Assembly: GCA_036505615.1 (NCBI GenBank)
Contig: DASXTB010000408.1
Coordinates: forward strand, 1-16,254
Reading direction: 5' to 3'
From: DASXTB01 sp036505615
GTDB lineage: Bacteria > Acidobacteriota > UBA6911 > JACQSX01
DNA: 16,254 nucleotides
Shown piece after piece: positions 6,960 to 14,777 of the stretch. The notes under the pieces are model-generated. The model made no database searches. It saw nothing but the letters and a program-made list of their open reading frames with translations, and was not told the DNA's origin. Numbering within the stretch: position 1 is the first letter of the stretch; each line of letters opens with the position of its first letter. The translations under genes were made by a program, and so were the position numbers.

Positions 6960-7095
6960 GGACACGGACAACACGGATCGCACGGACTGGTGAATGCGCC
7001 GCAATGGCGACGTTGAGGAATTGACACAAGTTCTGATCGGAGCCTCGCCCCTTCAGCACACTCGCCAGTCCGTGTGATCCGTGTTTTCCGTGTCC
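6960..7095. repeat. 31-bp inverted repeat of 9-bp units between convergent genes
   Basis: The left arm (6960-6990) contains three 9-bp units (CACGGACAA, CACGGATCG, CACGGACTG). The right arm (7065-7095) is its reverse complement with two mismatches in 31 bp. The centre is 74 bp. The element starts 10 bp after the Spy-like stop and ends 20 bp before the stop of the TPR gene on the other strand, so it fills the convergent gap. Transcribed either way it would fold into a very stable stem. Confidence 0.88.
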
Positions 7096-7115
7096 CAATG
7101 GATTTGGGCGACATC

Positions 7116-8078
7116 TCACTGCTTCACCACGCCGCTCGCCATGGCGGAATTCTGCTGGCGCTCTTTGATCTCTTTGTACCGCGCCAGATACTTCTCGGCT
7201 GTCTCTGTGTCTCCCTGCCCGCGCGCAATCATGGAAAGCTGGAAATAACTGTCTGCCATGTCGGGTGAAGTCTCCACTGCCTTGAGAAACGACTGCCGCG
7301 CGTCCTCGATTCGCTGCTGGCGTAGAAATATTTTCCCGCGCAGGTATAACGACTTCGCCCGGATACCTGGATTTCGCACCGAACGGGTAACAGCTTCCAA
7401 CGCTGCGTCGTAATTTCCCTTTTCGTACTCGATGTCGGCAATCTCATACCGGGCCAATGCGTGGTCTGGATCGCGCTCCAGTTCCATGCGCAGGTATTTC
7501 TCCGCGTCGGCGCGATCGCCAAGCGACTTAAAAGAAAATCCCAGGTGGTAGTAACCATCGCGGACGTTGGGGTCTATCTGAACGGCGCGCTGAAAAAGCT
7601 GGTTTGCTTTTCTCGAATAATTCAGCTCGTGGTAAGCGCGCCCCAGGAACAACAGAGCGAGGGCGTCCTTTGGGTCCAGCTTCACCGCTCTCTCAAGCTG
7701 TGGCGCTGCCTCCTGGAATTTATTCTGGCTGATCAGTACCACTCCGTAGTCGTAAGAAACGGAAGCCGGAACAGGCGTGCTTGAGGCGGCGGTACGCAGT
7801 TCAGCTTCAGCCAGCGTGACCTCGCCCCGTTGAAAGTAGGCGAGACCAAGCAGGTGATGCGCTCTTGCATTCTTGGGCTCCCGTTGGAGCACCAGGCGCA
7901 AAATTTGCTCGGCGCGATTCAGATCGCCCTGCTGCAACGCGCGTGCGGCGCTGCTTAGTTCAGCGCCGGTTGTGTGGACCTCCCGGGAACGCTGGGGCGT
8001 GTCTTGCGCTGCCAGGTGAATTGTGAGAAGAAGGGTGACCACAAGGCGCCCAGCGGCGTGAAGAATTGGTTTATGCAT
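7116..8078 (-). CDS. Secreted tetratricopeptide-repeat protein
   Basis: Counted from the ATG at 8078, the product has 320 residues. An N-terminal signal peptide (MHKPILHAAGRLVVTLLLTI, probably cut after HLAAQ) is followed by about eight TPR units between residues 40 and 305. Clear examples are PKNARAHHLLGLAYFQRGEV (69-88), KDALALLFLGRAYHELNY (137-154) and DPDHALARYEIADIEYEKGN (203-222). TPR arrays form superhelical scaffolds for protein binding, here in the periplasm or outside. A start 18 codons upstream is open but would put a basic stretch before the signal, so 8078 is chosen. The next gene upstream on the same strand encodes an FG-GAP/UnbV protein, and the two are probably co-functional. 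The partner is unknown. Confidence 0.8.
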   Translation of the reverse strand: MHKPILHAAGRLVVTLLLTIHLAAQDTPQRSREVHTTGAELSSAARALQQGDLNRAEQILRLVLQREPKNARAHHLLGLAYFQRGEVTLAEAELRTAASSTPVPASVSYDYGVVLISQNKFQEAAPQLERAVKLDPKDALALLFLGRAYHELNYSRKANQLFQRAVQIDPNVRDGYYHLGFSFKSLGDRADAEKYLRMELERDPDHALARYEIADIEYEKGNYDAALEAVTRSVRNPGIRAKSLYLRGKIFLRQQRIEDARQSFLKAVETSPDMADSYFQLSMIARGQGDTETAEKYLARYKEIKERQQNSAMASGVVKQ

Positions 8079-8110
8079 AATTAGTTGTCGACTTCTCGCT
8101 TTTTGACGAA

Positions 8111-8287
8111 GTTTTGGCCGAACGGAAACCACCGTTCACGTGCACGTTCACGACCACGTCAACGTCCACGACAACGCTCACCATTGACGGCTCTTTCGGA
8201 ATTGTCTTTCGTTACCGTAGACGTAGCTGTGGTCGTGGACGTGGTCGTAAACGTGGCCGTGAACGGCTTTTCCTTCGGTTGTGGCCG
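8111..8287. repeat. Palindromic 6-bp-unit array between TPR and FG-GAP genes
   Basis: The left arm (8132-8176) runs in 6-bp steps of the CACGTT/CACGAC/CACGTC type. The right arm (8218-8266) carries the reverse complement (GTCGTGGACGTGG, then CGTGAACGG). The outermost 25 bp pair with three mismatches. Symmetry extends outward to GGCC at 8117-8120 and GGCC at 8282-8285. The centre (8177-8217) is about 40 bp. Open frames across this array on both strands are Arg/Thr/Val-rich and come from the repeat; they are not genes. The rest of the 8079-8350 gap shows nothing else. Confidence 0.85.
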
Positions 8288-8350
8288 TGCCGCTCTGGGC
8301 CCTTTGTGATTCCAATCTTTTTGCACCACCACCGGTAGCTCCCGGCCGAC

Positions 8351-10024
8351 TCATTTTTGAATACCCTTGTCTTCATTGATTGTAATGATTCGGTCAATCG
8401 GCAGATCGGTGAATTGTTGCCTCTTCCCGGAAGGCCAGAGAATCTCCAGGCGCTGCAACCCGCTGTTATCGCCCAGGCCGATGTGAACGCGTTTGTCGTT
8501 CGAAGACATGTGCGAACTGCCTCCCTCCACTTGAACGGTCTGCTTGAGAGCGCCTGTAGTCGCGGTGACGATGGCTCCAATGGCGCTCCGGTTGCTCTTC
8601 GTGCCGACCAGCTTTACGTCCAGCCAGTGGCGCCGCGGTGACTGGTTGATTAACAGCGTGGGAAAATCATCGATATTGATAATTCCTATGTCGAGTCTCC
8701 CGTCATTGTCGATGTCGGCCACGGCAGCCCCGCGACTGGGTTTTATGATTCGAAAACCGGGGCCGGCTTCGGTAGTCCGCTCGATGAATTTTTCACCACT
8801 TACGTTTTCGAAGATTTGACTGTTTTCAGCAAAGGTGGAAAAACCGTATTTATCGACAATCGGATAGACATGTCCATTGGCTACAAAAATGTCCTTCAGG
8901 CCATCGTTGTCGAAGTCCGCAATCGCTGTTCCCCAACCGAGAAACCTCCAGGTGGCACTGCGTATGTTGGCTGGCCCCGTCATGTCAGCAAAAAGGAGCT
9001 TCCCTTCATTCCGGTAAAGTGTGTTGTAGTCGTCCGAAAAATTGGTCACGTAAATGTCCAGACGTCCGTCATTGTTGTAGTCCTGCATGGACACGCCCAT
9101 GCCGGCCTGTTCCCGGCCGTCTTCGTTGTAGGCGACGCCCGCTGCCAGCGCCACTTCCTCAAAAGTGCCATCGCCCTTGTTGTGGAAGAGGTAGTTAGGA
9201 CCGGAGTCATTGGCCACGAAGATATCGATGCGCCCGTCGCCGTCCAGGTCGCCCATGGCGACGCCATATCCGTAATATGGAGGCACTTTACCCACTCCGC
9301 TCGAGTCGGTCACGTCGGTAAATGAGCCGTCGCCGTTGTTCCTGAAAAGAGAATCCCCGGCGGGCTTCATTCCTCGAGGGCCGCACGCGACGGGAATGCC
9401 GCGATAGGTGCACAGCTGGCTCTGTCCAGGTTCAGGGAATTGATCTATGGGAACATCAACGTAATTGGAAACATACAGATCGACAAACCCATCATTGTTG
9501 TAATCCCCCCAGGCCGAACCCGTGCTGAAACGCAGGTCTTGCACTCCCGCGGTTGCCGTTACGTCGGTAAACGTGCCGTCACCGTTATTTTTCATAAGAA
9601 AGTTGGGGCCGTAGCCGGTGATGTAGACATCCTCAAATCCGTCGTTATTGTAATCTGCGACAGACACTCCCATTCCCCAGCCACGAAGCTTGTCCAGCCC
9701 CGAGCCGGCCGTGACGTCCCGGAAAAAACCGTCTCCCAGATTCTTGTAAAGAGTGGCCACGGGACTGCCTCCCTTCTTGAAGTCAGCAATAGTCGAACCA
9801 TTGACAATCAACAGATCCACCCAGCCGTCGTTGTTATAGTCAAAGAACGCCAGGCCGTTGCCTGGCTGTTCGATCAGATAGCGTTTCTCAGTGGAACCGG
9901 AAAGATTCTTTACCTTGATTCCACGCTGTGCGGCTACGTCCAGAAACCAGAATTTCCTTTCACCGGGAGTCAAGGCTGCGCATAGCAGCGATAGGATGAC
10001 TAATAAAGAGCTTTGGAAATTCAC
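8351..10024 (-). CDS. Secreted FG-GAP/VCBS beta-propeller with ASPIC/UnbV domain (CRTAC1-like)
   Basis: The 557-residue protein starts with a Sec signal (MNFQSSLLVILSLLCAALTP). It contains seven FG-GAP blades, each with a calcium-loop DxDxDG-type motif: DYNNDG at 62, 124, 174 and 315, DLDGDG at 259, DFDNDG at 370 and DIDNDG at 437. A Cys pair (CTYRGIPVACGP, 205-216) sits between blades three and four, typical of the bacterial CRTAC1 group. Residues about 480-550 are the ASPIC/UnbV domain (IGAIVTATTG, then VHIGLGD and RLEILWPSGK). It would be an extracellular or periplasmic calcium-stabilised propeller for binding proteins or glycans. The start codon is GTG without a Shine-Dalgarno. Its neighbour on the same strand is a TPR protein. 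The exact ligand is unknown. Confidence 0.88.
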   Translation of the reverse strand: MNFQSSLLVILSLLCAALTPGERKFWFLDVAAQRGIKVKNLSGSTEKRYLIEQPGNGLAFFDYNNDGWVDLLIVNGSTIADFKKGGSPVATLYKNLGDGFFRDVTAGSGLDKLRGWGMGVSVADYNNDGFEDVYITGYGPNFLMKNNGDGTFTDVTATAGVQDLRFSTGSAWGDYNNDGFVDLYVSNYVDVPIDQFPEPGQSQLCTYRGIPVACGPRGMKPAGDSLFRNNGDGSFTDVTDSSGVGKVPPYYGYGVAMGDLDGDGRIDIFVANDSGPNYLFHNKGDGTFEEVALAAGVAYNEDGREQAGMGVSMQDYNNDGRLDIYVTNFSDDYNTLYRNEGKLLFADMTGPANIRSATWRFLGWGTAIADFDNDGLKDIFVANGHVYPIVDKYGFSTFAENSQIFENVSGEKFIERTTEAGPGFRIIKPSRGAAVADIDNDGRLDIGIINIDDFPTLLINQSPRRHWLDVKLVGTKSNRSAIGAIVTATTGALKQTVQVEGGSSHMSSNDKRVHIGLGDNSGLQRLEILWPSGKRQQFTDLPIDRIITINEDKGIQK

Positions 10025-10071
10025 TGAAGAAGAATACTACAAGGTTCAATCATGATCTGCCGGTAAGTGCT

Positions 10072-10211
10072 GGCCGCGGATTGACGCGGATTAACGCGGA
10101 TATCTCCGGGGGCCAAAGAGAGACGTTCTGACATCTCGGAGGAACAGCCCTTCGTATTTCAGCGCCCGTCTCACGCTCCCGAAAGACATCCGCGTTAATC
10201 CGCGGCTAGCC
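10072..10211. repeat. Palindromic 10-bp-unit (CGCGGATTAA) array between divergent genes
   Basis: The left arm (10072-10104) has three units: CGCGGATTGA, CGCGGATTAA, CGCGGATATC. The right arm (10185-10211) is the reverse complement, with an exact 16-bp match to the second and third left units. The centre is about 80 bp and shows no gene. The element lies between the divergent FG-GAP and phosphatase genes, so it cannot serve as a terminator for either gene and may insulate or shape their promoters. Confidence 0.85.
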
Positions 10212-10254
10212 TTCCGCGTTCACCGGCGAGTCAACGCTGGATAAAGCGCACGCG

Positions 10255-10263
10255 TGATACAAT
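10255..10263 (+). promoter_or_regulatory. Extended -10 promoter candidate for the phosphatase operon
   Basis: TGATACAAT is an extended -10 with a 5-of-6 match to TATAAT. It ends 8 bp before the ATG at 10272. No -35 is evident at 16-18 bp. A start about 7 bp downstream falls at or next to the ATG, which would make the message leaderless and explain the missing Shine-Dalgarno. Confidence 0.4.
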
Positions 10264-10271
10264 CGCCGATC

Positions 10272-12278
10272 ATGTTTTCACGGTTCTTTTCACTACTTGC
10301 AATCTCCGCCTTGTTCGTGTTTTCCATCGCTGGTTGCGCTTGCTCCACGGCAACCACCAAGAAAAACGGAGTCCCCACCGTCATTGTGCTTGGTTTTGAC
10401 GGCGCCGATCCCAACCTGGTGCAGCAATGGATCGGTGATCTCCCCAACATCCGCAAAATTCAACAGGAAGGTCTCTTTCAGCCGCTGGGAACCACCAACC
10501 CGCCGGAATCCCCCGTAGCCTGGGCGTCGTTTGCCACCGGGACCAACCCGGGAAAACATAACATCTTCGATTTTTTGAAAAGAGATCCGGCGACTTATTT
10601 TCCGGACATCGGCTTGCTGGAGATTCACAAAGCGAAATGGTTGTGGGGCGCGATTCCACTGTCCAAGCCGCGGCTGATCAATCAGCGCAAGGGCGTCGCA
10701 TTCTGGAAACTCCTGGACAAGGCAGGCGTCGCTACTGATGTGCTTCGCATGCCACTGACGTTTCCGCCCGACCATCTGGCCGGCGGGAAACTGCTTGCAG
10801 GACTCGGTGTCCCCGATGTTCGGGGCACCTGGGGTACTTATTTTTACTATGCAACTGATTTGACGCAGTGGGACATCGGAGATACGGAATTCGGCGGGAA
10901 AATGGTGCGGCTCGATTTGAAAAACGACGGCTCCGTGGAAACGGAAATAGAAGGACCGCAAGACCCGCGCCGCACTGATTACAAGCGTGTTTCCATCCCG
11001 ATGAGACTCGAATTGAACGCCTCGAAAAACGCCGTCCGGATCGAGATTCAGGGCCAGACGCAGGAAATTAAGGAGCGGCAATGGAGCGACTGGTTCGATT
11101 TCAAATTTACCGCGGGTCCTTTCGTCCGCATCCACGGCAGCAGCCGTTTCTTCGCTCTCGAGACCTACCCCGAGCTGAGACTTTACCTTTCACCTATTAG
11201 TCTGGACCCAAAAAATCCCCCCATTACCATCTCTTCACCGGACAGTTTCTCGAGTGAGTTGGTGCAGCGGCTCGGGATGTACAAATCGCTGGGCTGGATT
11301 CACGAGACCTGGGGATTGAACGAAGAAAGAATCGACGAGGAGGTTTTCCTTCAGGACCTGTTCCGAAACATGGATTCTCTGGAGAAGATGCTGCTGAATG
11401 AAATCAAAGACGGAAGGTCGAACTTCTACTCGGCGGTGTTTACGGCCACCGACAGCGCCTCGCATATGTTTTATCGCCTGCTGGATCCGCTGCACCCGCG
11501 TTACGAACCGGAGCTTGCCGCAAAGTACGGGGACGCGATCAAACGGACATATCAGCGAATGGATTCGATCATTGGAAACGCGCAGCGGGCCGCCGGAAAG
11601 GATGCAATCTTGTTGGTCGTTTCTGACCATGGATTTCACACTTGGCGGAAAGAATTTAATACCAACACTTGGCTTGCTCGAAACAGTTTCATGTCCCTTA
11701 AGGGAATGGAAAGCGATCCGAACACCAGGAAGCTCGACAATCTTTTCAGTGGAGGAAGTTTTTTCCCCAACGTGGACTGGAGCAGAACCCAGGCTTACGC
11801 GCTTGGACTGGGGCAGATTTATATCAACCTGAAGGGAAGGGAAGGGAAAGGAGTGGTCACGCAAGAGCAATACTCCGACCTGGTAAAAACCATCGCTTCC
11901 AGGATCCGGCAGTACCGAGACCCGGATACGGGCGAACCGGTAATTGAAAACGCATATCTGAAGCACGACATCTATCACGGCCCTTATACGGAGAACGCCG
12001 GGGACATCCAGATTTCCTTCCACAGCGGTTACCGCACCAGTTGGCAGACGTCGCTGGGAGCGGTCCCCGAGAATATTCTCGTCGCCAATCTGAAGAAATG
12101 GAGCGGCGACCACTGCGCCTCCGATGAGAGCGACACGCAGGGTATTCTGCTGGTGAATCGCAAGGTATCTCAGGGAAAATATCAAATAATCGACATCGCT
12201 CCAACGGTGCTGAAACTATTCAACGTCGCGATCCCTTCCGATATTGACGGCAAGCCGATTGCGCTAACGAACCCATGA
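10272..12278 (+). CDS. Alkaline-phosphatase-superfamily phosphodiesterase lipoprotein (COG3379-like)
   Basis: The 668-residue product has a lipoprotein signal (MFSRFFSLLAISALFVFSI, lipobox IAGC with Cys22). The catalytic core is that of type I phosphodiesterase/nucleotide pyrophosphatases. The metal site GFDGAD has Asp43. By alignment with NPP enzymes the nucleophile is probably Ser80, in PPESPVAW ahead of SFATGTNPGKH. Further metal ligands are Asp394/His398 (TDSASH), Asp452/His453 (SDHGFH) and His614 (SGDH). An insertion at about residues 190-330 is beta-rich. It would hydrolyse a phosphate mono- or diester outside the inner membrane; lipid-linked substrates are plausible. A GTG at 10254 is in frame, but ATG 10272 places the signal correctly. 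The stop overlaps the next start by ATGA, so it is the first gene of a coupled operon. Confidence 0.85.
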   Translation: MFSRFFSLLAISALFVFSIAGCACSTATTKKNGVPTVIVLGFDGADPNLVQQWIGDLPNIRKIQQEGLFQPLGTTNPPESPVAWASFATGTNPGKHNIFDFLKRDPATYFPDIGLLEIHKAKWLWGAIPLSKPRLINQRKGVAFWKLLDKAGVATDVLRMPLTFPPDHLAGGKLLAGLGVPDVRGTWGTYFYYATDLTQWDIGDTEFGGKMVRLDLKNDGSVETEIEGPQDPRRTDYKRVSIPMRLELNASKNAVRIEIQGQTQEIKERQWSDWFDFKFTAGPFVRIHGSSRFFALETYPELRLYLSPISLDPKNPPITISSPDSFSSELVQRLGMYKSLGWIHETWGLNEERIDEEVFLQDLFRNMDSLEKMLLNEIKDGRSNFYSAVFTATDSASHMFYRLLDPLHPRYEPELAAKYGDAIKRTYQRMDSIIGNAQRAAGKDAILLVVSDHGFHTWRKEFNTNTWLARNSFMSLKGMESDPNTRKLDNLFSGGSFFPNVDWSRTQAYALGLGQIYINLKGREGKGVVTQEQYSDLVKTIASRIRQYRDPDTGEPVIENAYLKHDIYHGPYTENAGDIQISFHSGYRTSWQTSLGAVPENILVANLKKWSGDHCASDESDTQGILLVNRKVSQGKYQIIDIAPTVLKLFNVAIPSDIDGKPIALTNP

Positions 12279-13321
12279 CCACAGCCGATTCCTGGTTCGA
12301 TGAAAAGATCGTGGAACGCAACCGCACCGTGATGGTTACCGGCGGCACCGGTTATATTGGAAAGAACCTGGTGCGCGGTCTGTTGAGGCGCGGGTTTATC
12401 GTCAATCTGCTGGTGCGCGAAGACAGCAGCCTTTCCGGTCTGGAAGGCTGTAATTTCTTTCTGGGTGACATTAACGATGCGGACAGCATTCGCCCTGCCT
12501 TGGAGAATTGCGACTTTGTCTTTCATCTGGCCGCCAAGGTGAAAGCCTGGAGCCAAAACCCCGAAGAGTTTGACCGCGTCAATATCCAGGGCTATGAGAC
12601 GCTGCTGCGCCTCTGTGCTGAGGCGGGTGTAAAGAAGGTTTTGCACACTTCTTCATTTATTGTGTTTGGACCCTCCGACGGCACACCTCACACCGAAAAC
12701 TCCCGGCGCCGCCTTCCTCCTTTCAATGATTACGATCGCACAAAGACCCTGGCTGAAAACGTCTCATTCAAGTACGGCGCCGAAGGGATGGCGATTACCA
12801 CGCTTTATCCCACTGTTGTATATGGGCCGGGCGAGCTGACTGATGGCAACCTGGTGGCGCGGCTGATACAGATGTTCGGCCGCGGGCTGATGCCCGGTCT
12901 GGTCGAGGGGGGATTCCAGAAATGGAACTTCGTGCATGTGGAAGACGTGGTGGCAGGCCATCTGGCCGCCATGCGAAGAGTGGCGGCCGGCCGCTACATA
13001 CTCGGTGGCGAGGATATCAGTTTGCGTGATTTTTTCGCTCTGGTGGCCAGGCGTTTGCGCCGCCGGCCACCGCGCATAAAAGTGCCACTGAGACTGGCCA
13101 AGTTTTTAGGGGCCGTGGAGGAATTGCGCGCCAAGTGGGGCAATCATGACCCGTTGATGACCTGCCAGACAGTGGAGATTTTCGCGCGCGACTGGACTTT
13201 TTCCTCGGAAAAGGCCAAGAAGGAATTGAATTATAGGCCGCGCCCTCTGCTGGTTGGGTTGGACGAATTCATCGAATGGATGTCGCGACAGCATCTGATT
13301 CATGCCCATAAAGTTCAATGA
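12275..13321 (+). CDS. NAD(P)-dependent epimerase/dehydratase-like extended SDR
   Basis: The 348-residue protein is an extended short-chain dehydrogenase/reductase. The cofactor loop TGGTGYIG (22-29) begins a Rossmann fold. FHLAAKV (83-89), TSS (125-127) and the catalytic YDRTK pair Tyr153/Lys157 follow in the expected order. The C-terminal part (NFVHVEDVVAGHL, then GRYILGGEDISLRDFF) resembles dihydroflavonol-4-reductase, 3-beta-HSD-like and HpnA-type members. It probably oxidises or reduces a hydroxyl on a sugar or lipid-like substrate in the cytosol. Its start overlaps the phosphatase stop (ATGA) and its end overlaps the next gene by 20 bp, so the three are translationally coupled. The substrate is unknown; a lipid-linked or isoprenoid compound is inferred from the neighbours. 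Confidence 0.85.
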   Translation: MTTADSWFDEKIVERNRTVMVTGGTGYIGKNLVRGLLRRGFIVNLLVREDSSLSGLEGCNFFLGDINDADSIRPALENCDFVFHLAAKVKAWSQNPEEFDRVNIQGYETLLRLCAEAGVKKVLHTSSFIVFGPSDGTPHTENSRRRLPPFNDYDRTKTLAENVSFKYGAEGMAITTLYPTVVYGPGELTDGNLVARLIQMFGRGLMPGLVEGGFQKWNFVHVEDVVAGHLAAMRRVAAGRYILGGEDISLRDFFALVARRLRRRPPRIKVPLRLAKFLGAVEELRAKWGNHDPLMTCQTVEIFARDWTFSSEKAKKELNYRPRPLLVGLDEFIEWMSRQHLIHAHKVQ

Positions 13322-14615
13322 AGACAGGCGACAGCTGGAACATTTGGCGCCACTCTTCTTCGCCTTCCTGCTCAAGTTCCTCGCTTGGCACGTTGCGCTG
13401 GCTCTCGCGGTAGCGGCAATCTTTTACGGGCTGTTCGTCTCGCCGCGGTTTGGAACCACTCGCCCCGGAGAGCCGCGACTCTCCGGAAAGTTTTACTACG
13501 CCGTGTCTGTATTTCTCCTGCTGCTGGTGTTCCGGGATCAAATTGAATACGCCGCCGCCGTTTGGGGAGTTCTTGCCGTCGGTGATTCGCTGTCCAACAT
13601 GCTGGGCCGCCGCTTTGGAAGAAGGCGCCTTCCATGGAATCAGACTAAGACGTGGCTGGGAAGCTTAGTCTTTCTTGCCAGCGGTGTGATCATATTTCTG
13701 GTGTTTCTGGCGTGGTTTCACGGACTGGAGATCTTCCGCTCTTTTTGGACGATTGCACTCGCTGTGATCGTAAGTCTGGCTTGCGCATTTGTAGAATCGG
13801 TTCCCACTGTTATCGACGACAACCTGCTGATAGCGTTCACCGGGGCGTTTTTTGTCATTCTGATGCAGACCGTGCGCTGGGGTGAACTGCATCCGGCGGC
13901 GTCATGGCAGGCTGCTTTGCTCATCAACGGATTGCTGGCTGCCGCGGTTTATCTCCTGCGGCTGGTCACAGCCGGCGGAGCGTTTGCCGGTCTGTTGTGC
14001 GGATGGCTGATTTATTGGGGAAGCGGGTGGCAGGCGTTCCTGCAGTTGTTTCTTTTTTTCATCTGGGGAAGCGCCGGCACCAGAGTGAGACGGGCGCACA
14101 AGGAGGCGCTGCATATTGCTCAGGAGAACCGCGGCCGGCGAAGCGCGCGCCACGCAGTGGCCAACTGTTTGGTGGGCTCGCTGCTTGCGATGGGCGCCGC
14201 TTTCGGTGGTGACTCAGTGGTTTTGTGGAAGGCAGCGATAGTGGGAGCATTTGCCACAGCGGCATTCGACACGGTCGCTACCGAGCTGGGACAGGCTTTC
14301 GGAAAAACGCCGGTTCTAATTCCCACCGGAAAGCGGGTGCCACCGGGCACCGAGGGAGCGGTATCACTGGAGGGAACAGCATTAGGGCTTTTAGCTGCGG
14401 CCACTCTGGCGATCTCGGCATGGCTTACGCGTTATCTGGCCTTTGAATTTGCGATGGGCGCTGTTGTCGCTGCGTTTCTTGCGACAATGGCCGAAAGCTG
14501 GATTGGCGCCGCAACTAAGCCTCTTCCAATGAAAAACGAATTGCTGAATTTTTTCAACACGGCCCTGGGCGCCGGCCTGGCCGCTGGCATCACTGCATGC
14601 ATTAGAGGTCTTTAG
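13302..14615 (+). CDS. Fusion of phytol/dolichol-kinase-like domain and DUF92 (VTE6-like prenyl-phosphate kinase) domain
   Basis: The 437-residue integral membrane protein has two parts. Residues about 15-190 carry the CTP-dependent polyprenol/phytol kinase pattern: GDSLSNMLGRRFGRRR (94-109), KTWLGS (116-121) and ESVPTVIDDNL (165-175). Residues about 200-437 are a DUF92/TMEM19 domain: GAFAG (226-230), FFIWGSAGTR with Lys267, AFDTVATELG (Asp323, Glu328) and VPPGTEGAVSLEGT (346-359). In plants and cyanobacteria the separate homologues VTE5 and VTE6 phosphorylate phytol and then phytyl phosphate to give phytyl diphosphate. The fusion should therefore perform both steps on some prenyl alcohol. 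Ten or more hydrophobic segments are visible. It overlaps the SDR gene by 20 bp. The native substrate (phytol, geranylgeraniol or other) cannot be read. Confidence 0.85.
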   Translation: MPIKFNEDRRQLEHLAPLFFAFLLKFLAWHVALALAVAAIFYGLFVSPRFGTTRPGEPRLSGKFYYAVSVFLLLLVFRDQIEYAAAVWGVLAVGDSLSNMLGRRFGRRRLPWNQTKTWLGSLVFLASGVIIFLVFLAWFHGLEIFRSFWTIALAVIVSLACAFVESVPTVIDDNLLIAFTGAFFVILMQTVRWGELHPAASWQAALLINGLLAAAVYLLRLVTAGGAFAGLLCGWLIYWGSGWQAFLQLFLFFIWGSAGTRVRRAHKEALHIAQENRGRRSARHAVANCLVGSLLAMGAAFGGDSVVLWKAAIVGAFATAAFDTVATELGQAFGKTPVLIPTGKRVPPGTEGAVSLEGTALGLLAAATLAISAWLTRYLAFEFAMGAVVAAFLATMAESWIGAATKPLPMKNELLNFFNTALGAGLAAGITACIRGL

Positions 14616-14712
14616 CGTTCAGCAATCAGCCGTCAGCTAGCCGCCCGTCAGGAGGTGCGAGAAAACTTCCGAGGCAGCTTAAGTCTGACGCCCGCGGTTC
14701 TGTTTAAGCGGC

Positions 14713-14741
14713 TTGACGTATTCTCCTAGAGAGGATAGGCT
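14713..14741 (+). promoter_or_regulatory. Sigma70-like promoter of mazEF
   Basis: TTGACG (14713-14718), a 17-bp spacer and TAGGCT (14736-14741) form a plausible promoter about 36 bp before the mazE ATG. The -35 matches consensus at 5 of 6 positions and the -10 at 3 of 6, so it is likely weak. An 11-bp palindrome covers the -10. The 14616-14712 stretch before it shows only degenerate CAGCAATCAGCCGTCAGC-like repeat remnants. Confidence 0.45.
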
Positions 14742-14744
14742 ATC
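14734..14744. promoter_or_regulatory. Palindrome over the mazE -10, candidate operator
   Basis: GATAG-G-CTATC is a perfect 5-bp inverted repeat around one base and overlaps the proposed -10 box. Autoregulation by the antitoxin or the complex is usual for mazEF-type operons, so a palindrome here fits an operator. It is short enough to be chance. Confidence 0.35.
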
Positions 14745-14777
14745 AGATTATAGAGAAGATAAAAGGGAAGATAACCA

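Noticed and set aside
8114..8338. Small Arg/Thr/Val-rich open frames across the 6-bp array.
   Set aside because: Composition follows the repeat unit in every frame; no ribosome binding site or homology.
10254..10271. GTG 10254 as start of the phosphatase lipoprotein.
   Set aside because: It would add six residues ahead of a well-formed lipoprotein signal and overlap the -10 candidate.
11235..12185. 316-codon minus-strand open frame opposite the phosphatase.
   Set aside because: It is antisense to conserved catalytic motifs; composition is typical of a shadow frame.
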